Below, in pieces: positions 22,705 through 29,358 of a DNA stretch of 32,791 bases (positions are counted from its first letter, which is position 1; each line of letters opens with the position of its first letter). This stretch comes from Candidatus Methylomirabilota bacterium (lineage in GTDB: Bacteria; Methylomirabilota; Methylomirabilia; Rokubacteriales; CSP1-6): assembly GCA_036001065.1 (NCBI GenBank), contig DASYUQ010000025.1:1-32791 (forward strand). The letters are read 5' to 3'. The notes under the pieces are model-generated. The model was not told the origin of the DNA. It was given only the letters and a program-made list of their open reading frames with translations, and did not search any database. Position numbers and translations under genes: made by a program.

Positions 22705-22725
22705 CGTAAAAATCGCGTAAAAATC
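22705..22725 (+). promoter_or_regulatory. Phased direct repeat, candidate KdpE/OmpR-type operator of kimA
   Basis: Two identical 10-mers CGTAAAAATC at 22705-22714 and 22716-22725 repeat with an 11-bp period, one DNA turn, which is how OmpR-family dimers bind. A weaker CGTAAAGAC lies at 22673-22681, about three turns upstream. The site lies in the divergent gap between the minus-strand kdp block and kimA, 50 bp before the kimA ATG, and AT-rich sites are typical for KdpE. Confidence 0.5.
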
Positions 22726-22775
22726 CCCGGTCCACCTTCTGACGCGCCCGCTCTGCGGGTAGAGTCGTGGGCGGT

Positions 22776-24602
22776 ATGCGGATCACTCTCCTGAAACAGC
22801 TGCTGGTCGGGCCGCCCATGCCGCTCGCCCAGGCGCGGCACGAGCGGCTGGGCAAGGCGGTGGCGCTGGCCGTGTTCGCCTCCGACCCCTTGTCGTCGGT
22901 CGCCTACGCGACCGAAGAAATTCTCCTGGTCCTCATCCTCGCCGGCAGCGCGGCCCTCAGCTATTCGCTGCCTGTCGCGCTCGGCATCGCCGCGCTGCTG
23001 GCCGTGGTCGTCATCTCGTACCGCCAGACGGTCGCCGCCTACCCACAGGGGGGCGGCGCCTACCTGGTTGCGAAGGACAACCTCGCTGTGCTCCCGGCGC
23101 TCACCGCGGCTGCGGCCCTGCTGACCGACTACGTCCTGACGGTTTCTGTGTCAGTCGTGGCCGGAATCGCAGCGCTGACGTCGGCGGTGCCGGCGCTCCT
23201 TCCCTATCGGGTGATCCTGAGTGTCCTCGCCGTCGGTGGGATCGCGCTGGGAAACCTCCGCGGGGTCCGCGAATCCGGCCGGATGTTCGCCGCCCCGACC
23301 TACGTCTTCGTCATCAGCATTCTGGGCATGGTCGGCTACGGTCTCGTCGCCGCCATCTTCGATTGGCTTCCCGAGGCGCCCTACGAGCCCCATCCCCCCG
23401 GGCTCGAAGGCGTCGGGCTGTTCCTGTTCCTGAGAGCGTACGCCGCCGGCTGCACCGCGCTGACGGGCGTCGAGGCGGTCTCCAACGGCGTGCCGGCCCT
23501 GAAGCCCCCCGAAGGACGAAACGCACAGACCGTCATGACCTGGCTCGGCGTGATCTCGATCACGATGTTCCTGGGAATCACCTATCTGGCCTACGACTTC
23601 GGGATCATCCCGGGCGGCGACGAGACCGTGGTGTCGAAGATCGCCCGCCGGGTGTTCGGCACTGGGGTGCCGTATTACGCGGTCCAAGCGGCGACCATGC
23701 TGATCCTGCTCCTGGCCGCCAACACGTCCTACGCGGACTTCCCACGCCTCTCGTCGATCCTCGCGCGCGACCGCTTCGTGCCCAGGCAGTTCGCGAACCA
23801 GGGCGACCGGCTCGTCTTCTCGAACGGCATCCTGATCCTGAGCGGGTTCGCCATCCTCTTGATCGCGGTCTTCGGGGGCGATACCCACGCCCTGCTGCCC
23901 CTCTACGCGATCGGCGTGTTCATCTCCTTCACGCTCTCGCAGGGCGGTATGGTGCGCCGCTGGCTGCGGCTCCGGGAGAAGGGCTGGCGCTGGCGCGTGT
24001 GGGTCAACGGGGTGGGGGCGGTCGTGACCGGGATCGTGCTGCTCACGCTCGCCGTCACGAAGTTCGGCGAAGGCGCCTGGATCGTCATCGTCGTCATCCC
24101 CATTCTGGTCGTCATCTTCCTGGTGATGCACCGGCACTACGAAGAGGTGGCCAGGGAGCTTTCGCTCGAAGGGCTGGAGGGCCCACCGCAGTTCCAGCAT
24201 ACGGTGCTCGTGCTCATCGGCGACGTCCACCGGGGCGTCGTGCGCGCGGTGCAATACGCCAGGACGCTGGCTCCCACCGCCGCCGTGCGGGCGGTCTACG
24301 TGGAGACCGACCCCGCGCGCACCGCCAGGCTCGAAGAGAAGTGGAGCAAGTGGGGACTCGGCGTTCCCCTGGTCGTCCTGGCGTCGCCCTACCGGTCGAT
24401 TTTGCGCCCGCTGCTGGACTACGTGGACCAGATCCAATCGCGGGGCGACGATCAAATGGTCACGATCGTGCTGCCGGAGTTTCTGCCGCGGAAATGGTGG
24501 CAGCACCTGCTGCACAACCAGACCGCCCTGCTCGTCAAGGGCGCGCTCCTGTTTCGGAAGAACACCGTGGTCGCCGACGTGCCGTACCTGCTCAGGCACT
24601 GA
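22776..24602 (+). CDS. kimA: KimA-like APC-family potassium importer
   Basis: 608-aa membrane transporter of the amino acid/polyamine/organocation superfamily, length and layout as in Bacillus KimA (formerly YdaO), a proton-coupled high-affinity K+ importer. The first helix FASDPLSSVAYATEEILLVL and AYPQGGGAYLVAKDN are hallmark family sequences; about 12 helices follow (to about residue 455), then a cytosolic domain (FQHTVLVLIGDVHRGVVRAV, then RAVYVETDP) as in KimA, where c-di-AMP can bind. ATG 22776 is chosen; GTG 22767 is in frame. TAGAGT (22760-22765) lies 10 nt upstream as a -10 candidate. It is divergent from the Kdp-like sensor genes, suggesting KimA takes the role of KdpFABC. Substrate K+ is inferred from family. 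Confidence 0.85.
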   Translation: MRITLLKQLLVGPPMPLAQARHERLGKAVALAVFASDPLSSVAYATEEILLVLILAGSAALSYSLPVALGIAALLAVVVISYRQTVAAYPQGGGAYLVAKDNLAVLPALTAAAALLTDYVLTVSVSVVAGIAALTSAVPALLPYRVILSVLAVGGIALGNLRGVRESGRMFAAPTYVFVISILGMVGYGLVAAIFDWLPEAPYEPHPPGLEGVGLFLFLRAYAAGCTALTGVEAVSNGVPALKPPEGRNAQTVMTWLGVISITMFLGITYLAYDFGIIPGGDETVVSKIARRVFGTGVPYYAVQAATMLILLLAANTSYADFPRLSSILARDRFVPRQFANQGDRLVFSNGILILSGFAILLIAVFGGDTHALLPLYAIGVFISFTLSQGGMVRRWLRLREKGWRWRVWVNGVGAVVTGIVLLTLAVTKFGEGAWIVIVVIPILVVIFLVMHRHYEEVARELSLEGLEGPPQFQHTVLVLIGDVHRGVVRAVQYARTLAPTAAVRAVYVETDPARTARLEEKWSKWGLGVPLVVLASPYRSILRPLLDYVDQIQSRGDDQMVTIVLPEFLPRKWWQHLLHNQTALLVKGALLFRKNTVVADVPYLLRH

Positions 24603-24711
24603 TGGTGGGGGTCGCCACCCCTGGGGCCGGCGCGGAATTGTTCCAGTGGATTTTGTCCCGCGCCCGGGGTAGGATTCGGCGCCCCCAGTCACCGGGGCAG
24701 GAGGACCGCCT

Positions 24712-24903
24712 ACGACACTCTCCAGACCGTCGGGCCGGCGTCACGAGCTGTCATTCCGCCAGAGCTTCGTTCGATGCCGCGAGTGCGGCCAGGAGGTCGA
24801 CACGCTGAGCGTATGGCTGGAGGAGCCCTGCGCCGGGCGCGAAGCAAGTTCCCAGCCACCGCTGGAGCAGGGCGCCCGCGATGAAGGAGACAACCGCCTT
24901 TAG
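24712..24903 (+). CDS. 63-aa Cys-rich protein with apparent ACG start
   Basis: A 64-codon frame runs from 24712 to TAG 24901-24903. It has no ATG, GTG or TTG in its coherent N-terminal part and an in-frame TAG lies upstream. AGGAGG at 24699-24704 stands exactly 7 nt before the first codon ACG. The product carries VRCRECGQEV (C22, C25) and a third Cys at 40 (WLEEPC), suggesting a small metal-binding knuckle, then an acidic tail (LEQGARDEGDNRL). Family unknown. Either ACG initiates, or an ATG was lost by mutation or by assembly error. The rest of the 24603-25032 gap shows only the following promoter. Confidence 0.45.
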   Translation, partial: TTLSRPSGRRHELSFRQSFVRCRECGQEVDTLSVWLEEPCAGREASSQPPLEQGARDEGDNRL

Positions 24904-24961
24904 GCGTTGATCGCGACCGCTCCCCCGCCTCCCGGAGCTGCCCCGCCCCCTCCGAAGATCG

Positions 24962-24991
24962 TTGAGATACGCGCCTCGCCCATCCTACAAT
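24962..24991 (+). promoter_or_regulatory. Promoter of the OmpA-family lipoprotein gene
   Basis: TTGAGA (24962-24967), an 18-nt spacer and TACAAT (24986-24991) give a good sigma-70-type promoter. The predicted start near 24998 leaves a 35-nt leader that contains AAGGAGG before the ATG at 25033. Confidence 0.55.
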
Positions 24992-25032
24992 CGATCTGAG
25001 CTGAACCACGAACCCGAAAGGAGGCGCCAATT

Positions 25033-25875
25033 ATGCAGAGGAGCCATCTCTTCGCCCTCTCTCTCGCAATAGGCTTGCTCTCCGGGTGTGTCTCGGAGTC
25101 CAAGTACCAGGCTCTGGAGACGAAGACTTCAGCGGAGCGCGCGGCGCTGGTGAAGGACATAGCGGGACTCCGGTCTCAGACGGCCAGCCTGCGCGAAGAT
25201 GTCGCCCGTCGGGAGGCGCAGGTGGCGTCCCTCAACCAGCAGACGACCGACCTGGAGGCTCAGAAGACGGCGCTGGACGCCCAAAAGACGGCGCTGGAGC
25301 GGCAGATCGCCGCCCTCAATGACCGCCTGGCCGACACCCAGAAGCGCGCGACAGAGACGACCGCGCAGAAGGACGAAGAAATCAACCGTCTCAAGGGGAC
25401 CTACGACAATCTCGTCAAGGACCTCCAGGGCGAGATCTCGAAGGGGCAGATAAAGGTCACCCAGATCCGGGACAAGCTGTCCGTCCAGTTGGTGGAGAAG
25501 ATTCTCTTCGACTCGGGCAAGGCGGAGATCAAGACCGAAGGCAAGGACGTCCTGGTCAAGGTCGGCAAGGTTCTCCGTCCGGTGAAGGACAAGCAGATCC
25601 GCATCGAAGGCTATACGGACTCGGTGCCGATCAGCGCCGCCCTCCGCCAGCAGTTCCCCACCAACTGGGAGCTCTCGACCCAGCGGGCGACCACGGTGCT
25701 CCGCTTCTTGCAGGACAAAGGCGGCGTGGAGGGCAAGTATCTCTCGGCGGTCGGCTATGGCCCCTTCCGGCCCGTCGCCAGCAACCAAACGCTGGAGGGG
25801 CGCGCCGAGAACCGCCGGATCGAGATCGTCCTGACCCCGCTCGACGTCAAGGACGTCCTGGGCGAGCTGCGCTGA
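25033..25875 (+). CDS. OmpA-family coiled-coil lipoprotein
   Basis: 280-aa envelope protein. The signal peptide ends in the lipobox LLSGC (Cys19). Residues about 25-150 form a long coiled coil with Gln/Ala heptads (repeats of LEAQKTALDAQKTAL), and residues 155-275 form an OmpA/MotB-type peptidoglycan-binding domain (ILFDSGKAEIKTEG, then IRIEGYTDSVPI, NWELSTQRATTVLRFL, and GRAENRRIEIVL). The TDSVPI and the RAENRRIEI block are the diaminopimelate-contacting motifs of the family. Likely an outer-membrane lipoprotein tethering the membrane to peptidoglycan. AAGGAGG precedes the ATG by 8 nt. A strong terminator follows. Confidence 0.93.
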   Translation: MQRSHLFALSLAIGLLSGCVSESKYQALETKTSAERAALVKDIAGLRSQTASLREDVARREAQVASLNQQTTDLEAQKTALDAQKTALERQIAALNDRLADTQKRATETTAQKDEEINRLKGTYDNLVKDLQGEISKGQIKVTQIRDKLSVQLVEKILFDSGKAEIKTEGKDVLVKVGKVLRPVKDKQIRIEGYTDSVPISAALRQQFPTNWELSTQRATTVLRFLQDKGGVEGKYLSAVGYGPFRPVASNQTLEGRAENRRIEIVLTPLDVKDVLGELR

Positions 25876-25881
25876 GCGCGT

Positions 25882-25918
25882 CGGGGGTCCCGCCCGGGGG
25901 GACCCCCGCCTTTCTTTT
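25882..25918 (+). terminator. Rho-independent terminator after the OmpA-family gene
   Basis: A perfect 9-bp stem CGGGGGTCC/GGACCCCCG (25882-25890 and 25900-25908) with a 9-nt loop is followed by CCTTTCTTTT. It separates the OmpA gene from the Os1348-like cassette. Confidence 0.85.
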
Positions 25919-25932
25919 CCGCTTCGCCGTGG

Positions 25933-25938
25933 TATGAT
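25933..25938 (+). promoter_or_regulatory. -10-like TATGAT before the Os1348-like gene
   Basis: TATGAT lies 10 nt before ATG 25949, just after the previous terminator, so a transcript would begin within a few bases of the start codon. No -35 consensus is clear. The near-leaderless arrangement fits the lack of a ribosome site. Confidence 0.4.
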
Positions 25939-25948
25939 CCCCCGCGTC

Positions 25949-26167
25949 ATGGCGCAACGACTGCCGGAGCTCGTGGGACGCGCGATGATCGACCCGGAAT
26001 TCCTGGCCGACCTGCAGCGCGCGCCCGAGTCCGTCCTGGCCAGCTACGAGTTGACGGACGACGAGCGTGCCGCCATCCGCACCGCGCTGGTCCGCCTGAC
26101 CCAGACGCCGACCACCCAGCGCGCGCAGGCCTTTCGCACCGCGCTCCTCCGCCGCGTCGCCACCTGA
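25949..26167 (+). CDS. Os1348/NHLP-like small protein, possible peptide precursor
   Basis: 72-aa protein from ATG 25949 (an ATG at 25934 overlaps the -10-like hexamer and is less likely). The core ELVGRAMIDPEFLADLQRAP, followed by ESVLASYELTDDERAAIRTAL, matches the helical pattern of Os1348-family and related NHLP/Nif11-clan small proteins, some of which act as leader parts of ribosomally made peptides. The C-terminal tail (TQTPTTQRAQAFRTALLRRVAT) is Thr/Gln/Arg-rich and has no Cys, so it is not a classic core peptide. It heads a three-gene cassette with a cyclic-nucleotide-binding protein and a PqqD-like/M50 membrane protein. Family assignment is by pattern and not by search. Confidence 0.6.
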   Translation: MAQRLPELVGRAMIDPEFLADLQRAPESVLASYELTDDERAAIRTALVRLTQTPTTQRAQAFRTALLRRVAT

Positions 26168-26182
26168 GCGGGGCGGCCCGCG

Positions 26183-26683
26183 GTGTCGAGTCCCGCCGAG
26201 ACCGCCGCGTTCCTCAAGACCGTCCGCCTGTTCAAGGAGTTCGCCCAGCCGGAGCTGCTGGCCTTCGCCTCGCGTCTGCGCGAGCGGGCGCTCCGGAAGG
26301 GGCAGGTCCTGTTTCGCGAGGGGGACGCCGGTCAGGAGATGTTCGTCGTGCGCGGGGGCACCGCGCTCATCTCCAAGGCGGTCACCGGACGCGTCGAGAA
26401 GGTGCTGGGGCGGGAGGGGGCCGGCGACTTCTTCGGTGAGATGAGCCTCTTCGACCGCGCCCCGCGCTCGGCCACGGTCCAGGCCGAGACCGACGTGGAG
26501 CTGCTCGTCCTCGACCGCGACAACCTGAACCTTCTCATCGAGGTCAACCCGCGCGCGGCCGCCGCCTTCTTCCACGCCCTCGTGCACGTCTTCATCGACC
26601 GGCTCCGCGCTTCCGGGAACCTCGTCGCCGAGGTGACGCGCTGGGGCCTGGAGGCCACGGGGCTGGACGTGGAGTCGCGATGA
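26183..26683 (+). CDS. Cyclic-nucleotide-binding domain protein
   Basis: 166-aa single-domain protein of the Crp/cAMP-binding fold without an HTH. The phosphate-binding cassette FFGEMSLFDRAPRSATV has the conserved Glu and Arg, so it probably binds cNMP or a relative. The beta-roll start GQVLFREGDAGQEMFVVRGG is canonical. GTG 26183 follows the Os1348-like stop by 15 nt, and the TGA overlaps the next ATG (ATGA). It lies between a putative peptide gene and a membrane protease-like gene, so it may gate that process by second messenger; inference. Confidence 0.85.
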   Translation: MSSPAETAAFLKTVRLFKEFAQPELLAFASRLRERALRKGQVLFREGDAGQEMFVVRGGTALISKAVTGRVEKVLGREGAGDFFGEMSLFDRAPRSATVQAETDVELLVLDRDNLNLLIEVNPRAAAAFFHALVHVFIDRLRASGNLVAEVTRWGLEATGLDVESR

Positions 26684-27906
26684 CGGTCGGCCCGCCGCCG
26701 CGGCGGGCGAAGCTCGAGCTGCTCGTCCGCGGCGACGACGCGGAGAGCTTCGAGGTCCGGGAGGTCGGCAGCGCGGCGGCCTGGCTCCAGCTGCGGCCGA
26801 CCCGCGTGCCGGAGGACGCCTGGGAGCTCGCCGAGGTGACCTCCCGGGTCGGCCCGCAGCAGAACTTCGTCCTCAAGAACACCCGCACCGATCGCTTCCT
26901 GATGCTTTCCGAGCGCGAGCGCTTCCTGTGGGACCACATGGACGGGCGCACGTCGCTGCAGGACCTCGCCACGGCCTACGTGCTCGAGTATGGCGCGTTC
27001 GATTTCGAGGTGATTCCCGCGCTCATCCGCAAGCTCCAGCGGGCCGAGCTGCTCACGCTCACGCCGGCCTCCGTGCTCCGCCGGGTCCTGGCTCGCAACC
27101 GCCGGCGCTGGCTGCTCCAGATGGCGGAGCGGGCGCTGACCGCGCTGGAGCGGATCAACGTCTCCAGCCGAGGGGTGCAGCCGTTCTTCGAGCGGCTCTA
27201 TCGCGGGGGCGGCTTTCTCCTCTTCACGCGCGCCGCCGTCGTGCTCTGCCTCCTGCTGGGGGCAGTCGGGATCGTCGCCGGCGTGCGACTGTGGCCCGAG
27301 GCCGACGCCATCGCCCAAGGCCTCGGCGCCAACCCCGTGAAGGCGATCCTAGTCGTCAAGCTGTTCTTCTTCGTGACGGTGGCGTTGCACCAGATCGTCC
27401 ACGGCCTGGCCCTCGTCCATTACGGCCGCCGCGTCCGCGAGTTCGGCTTCACCTTCTTGCACGGCTTCGTCCCGACGTTCTACGTGGACGTCACAGACAT
27501 CTTCATGGCCAGCCGGCGGGCCCGGGTGGTCACCGCGCTCTCGGGCACGCTGGTGCACCTCGTCCTGGGGGCGCTGTGGTTCGTGCTCGCCGCGCGGCTG
27601 CCGGCCGGGTTCGCCCAGGCCTTCTGCGCCACCTCGGGCATGATCCAGTGGCAGGCTTTCGTCATCGCGCTCTATCCCTGCTGCTTCATCGAGATGGACG
27701 GCTACCACGTGCTCGTCGACCTGCTGGGCGTCCCCACCCTCAAGCAGGACGCGCTGGCCTACGTGGGGTCGCTCTTCCGGGCCGCGCCGGTCGTCCCCTG
27801 GGGCCGGGAGGCCGGGCTCTGGATCGGCTACGTCGCCGTCTCCACCGTCTCCGTGGCCGCCTTCGTGGCGTTCAACGTCTGGGTGATCGTGCACGCGACG
27901 ACCTGA
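26680..27906 (+). CDS. PqqD-like domain fused to M50-family membrane protein with HQxxH
   Basis: 408-aa protein. Residues about 66-130 (FLMLSERERFLWDHMDG, then LATAYVLEYGAFDFEVIPAL) resemble the PqqD/RRE-type winged-helix peptide-binding domain. Residues about 180-400 are membrane-embedded and match the M50 zinc-protease branch linked to peptide-export and NHLM systems, including FYVDVTDIFMASRRARVV and EMDGYHVLVDLLGVP. The usual HExxH is H237-Q238-I-V-H241, i.e. Glu to Gln, whereas the distal Asp (D340 in EMDGY) is kept. It is probably a pseudoprotease that binds or inserts peptides. It starts in an ATGA overlap with the cNMP-binding gene. Confidence 0.8.
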   Translation: MTVGPPPRRAKLELLVRGDDAESFEVREVGSAAAWLQLRPTRVPEDAWELAEVTSRVGPQQNFVLKNTRTDRFLMLSERERFLWDHMDGRTSLQDLATAYVLEYGAFDFEVIPALIRKLQRAELLTLTPASVLRRVLARNRRRWLLQMAERALTALERINVSSRGVQPFFERLYRGGGFLLFTRAAVVLCLLLGAVGIVAGVRLWPEADAIAQGLGANPVKAILVVKLFFFVTVALHQIVHGLALVHYGRRVREFGFTFLHGFVPTFYVDVTDIFMASRRARVVTALSGTLVHLVLGALWFVLAARLPAGFAQAFCATSGMIQWQAFVIALYPCCFIEMDGYHVLVDLLGVPTLKQDALAYVGSLFRAAPVVPWGREAGLWIGYVAVSTVSVAAFVAFNVWVIVHATT

Positions 27907-27952
27907 GGGTCGCGGTCGCGGCGAGCGGGTCGGGCCGCCGCGACGATGGCGC

Positions 27953-29299
27953 TCAGCTCGCCGCGTCGGCCAGCAACGCTTCGACCGCGGTGGTGATGGC
28001 GCGCGCGTCCGTCCCGGCGGCGGGCAGAGTCGTCGACGAGAGCCGCGTGCGCTGCTCGGCCTCGCCCAGAGCCGCCACCCGGGCCTGGGCGCGAGCCCGC
28101 AGCGCGTCCGCCAGCAGCAGCGCGATCTCGCTGAGCGCGGCCAGCGCGGTGGCGGCCTCCTGGGGGGGTGATTGTGCCTCCCGCAGCAGCTCGCGGAGAC
28201 GCTCGCGCACGCGCGTCGACACGCGCGCGCCGTTGCCGCGCACCTCGAGCAGGTCTCCGGGGACCGGGCCCCACTCGAGCGCCAGCTCCTGCGCGTCCGC
28301 CCGGATGAACGGCGCCAGCGGGGCGGCGCTGGTCGCCGCCACGACCGCGCCGATGCCGCCCGCCACGGCGTCGGCCAGGGGCCGCGTGCCCGAGGCGGGC
28401 GGCGCGTCCTCGGCGAGGCGTGTCACCTCGCCCTCACGTGTCAGCTCCAGGTGATCGGCCACGGGGCCACCGAGGACCCAGAGCGAGCAGCGCACGCGGT
28501 CCTCGACGTCCCGCACCCGGCGGGGCGCGTGGCGCGCGATGCCCTCCCAGTCCGGCCGGTAGTACGGGCGACCACGCCAGACCACCTTCTCGATGCGCCC
28601 GCGGAGCTGCACGTACGCGCCCTCGGGCGTGAAGACGCGCTCGTGCGGGGCGGGGCGCCAGGCGAGCGAGAGGTCCATGAAGGCCGCCAGCGGATCGTCC
28701 GTGGACGTCTCGTAGCGGAACGACTCCAGAAGGGCGAGGAAGAGCTGCTCCGTCGGATAGGGGCCGCCATACGCGATGCCGGTGCGCCGCTGGTCGGCGG
28801 CCAGCGCCGCGATCAGGTTCAGGACGGCGATCCCCCCGCTCGGCGGCAGCCGGCCGGGCTCGGCGAGCGTCGGGATCCGGTCGATGCCGGCGTAGTCGAG
28901 CGCGTCGTAGACGGTGAGGGGCGTGCCGGCCGCTCCCACGCGCTCGGCGTGCCAGACGCGGTCGGAGAGTCCCCAGGGGGCGTCCGCCGCCGCCCGTGGC
29001 TCGATACGCAGCCACGAGCGGTCGGCGATGCGGACCCACGCCGCCGCGAGAGTGTCGGCCGACCAGCGGAGGGCGCAGAGCGGCGCGCCGTGGCGGTCGA
29101 GCTCCAGCGCGCGGCGCCGGGGCCCTCCGGGGGGCGGCGCGTAGCCGACGATGGTGCCGTGAGCCTCGACGACGAAGTCGCCCGCGCCGGCCTGGCCCCC
29201 GAGGGCCCGCCGCAGATGCGCGGCGGTCGCGGGACCGACGGCCCCCGCCAGCTCGTCGTCGAGCCGCGACAGGAGCCGCGCGGCGTGTCCGACGTCCAC
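27953..29299 (-). CDS. Uncharacterised 448-aa protein, convergent with the M50 gene
   Basis: 448-aa soluble protein starting at GTG 29297-29299 (a longer reading to 29941 runs antisense through the amidase and is rejected). It has no membrane segments and no familiar motif. The N-terminal half has Gly-Pro-rich loops and an LSDRVWHAERVG segment; the middle holds GIAYGGPYPTEQLFLALLES, then RGRIEKVVWRGRPYYRPDW; the C-terminal third is Ala/Arg-rich helix (LSEIALLLADALRARAQARV). TATCAT sits 7 nt upstream, so the mRNA may be leaderless. It ends 46 nt from the M50-like gene, facing it. Function unknown; homologues should be sought, as codon use is that of a real gene. Confidence 0.7.
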   Translation of the reverse strand: MDVGHAARLLSRLDDELAGAVGPATAAHLRRALGGQAGAGDFVVEAHGTIVGYAPPPGGPRRRALELDRHGAPLCALRWSADTLAAAWVRIADRSWLRIEPRAAADAPWGLSDRVWHAERVGAAGTPLTVYDALDYAGIDRIPTLAEPGRLPPSGGIAVLNLIAALAADQRRTGIAYGGPYPTEQLFLALLESFRYETSTDDPLAAFMDLSLAWRPAPHERVFTPEGAYVQLRGRIEKVVWRGRPYYRPDWEGIARHAPRRVRDVEDRVRCSLWVLGGPVADHLELTREGEVTRLAEDAPPASGTRPLADAVAGGIGAVVAATSAAPLAPFIRADAQELALEWGPVPGDLLEVRGNGARVSTRVRERLRELLREAQSPPQEAATALAALSEIALLLADALRARAQARVAALGEAEQRTRLSSTTLPAAGTDARAITTAVEALLADAAS

Positions 29300-29306
29300 G
29301 GAGCGG

Positions 29307-29316
29307 ATGATACAAT
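29307..29316. promoter_or_regulatory. Overlapping divergent -10 hexamers
   Basis: ATGATACAAT contains TACAAT on the plus strand (29311-29316), 6 nt before the GTG of a mini-ORF, and TATCAT on the minus strand (29307-29312), 7 nt before the GTG of the 448-aa gene. Both imply leaderless starts, and a single polymerase could occupy only one direction at a time. Clear -35 boxes are missing on both sides. Confidence 0.4.
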
Positions 29317-29322
29317 GCACGA

Positions 29323-29358
29323 GTGGATAACAAGATCGAGGTGCTGACCTCCGCGTGA
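29323..29358 (+). CDS. Possible 11-codon upstream ORF coupled to the amidase
   Basis: GTG GAT AAC AAG ... GCG TGA encodes MDNKIEVLTSA, and the A of its TGA is the A of the amidase ATG (TGATG). A TACAAT hexamer six nt before its GTG would allow a leaderless transcript. The amidase itself has no good Shine-Dalgarno upstream, so re-initiation from this mini-ORF is plausible. It may also be chance. Confidence 0.35.
   Translation: MDNKIEVLTSA

Noticed and set aside
22651-22775. ydaO-type c-di-AMP riboswitch before kimA
   Set aside because: The gap is about 125 nt with no large conserved-loop structure; only the direct repeats and a weak promoter are seen.
24710-25030. 106-codon minus-strand frame
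   Set aside because: It is the shadow of the ACG-start gene and OmpA promoter region and has Arg/Gly/Pro-rich text only.
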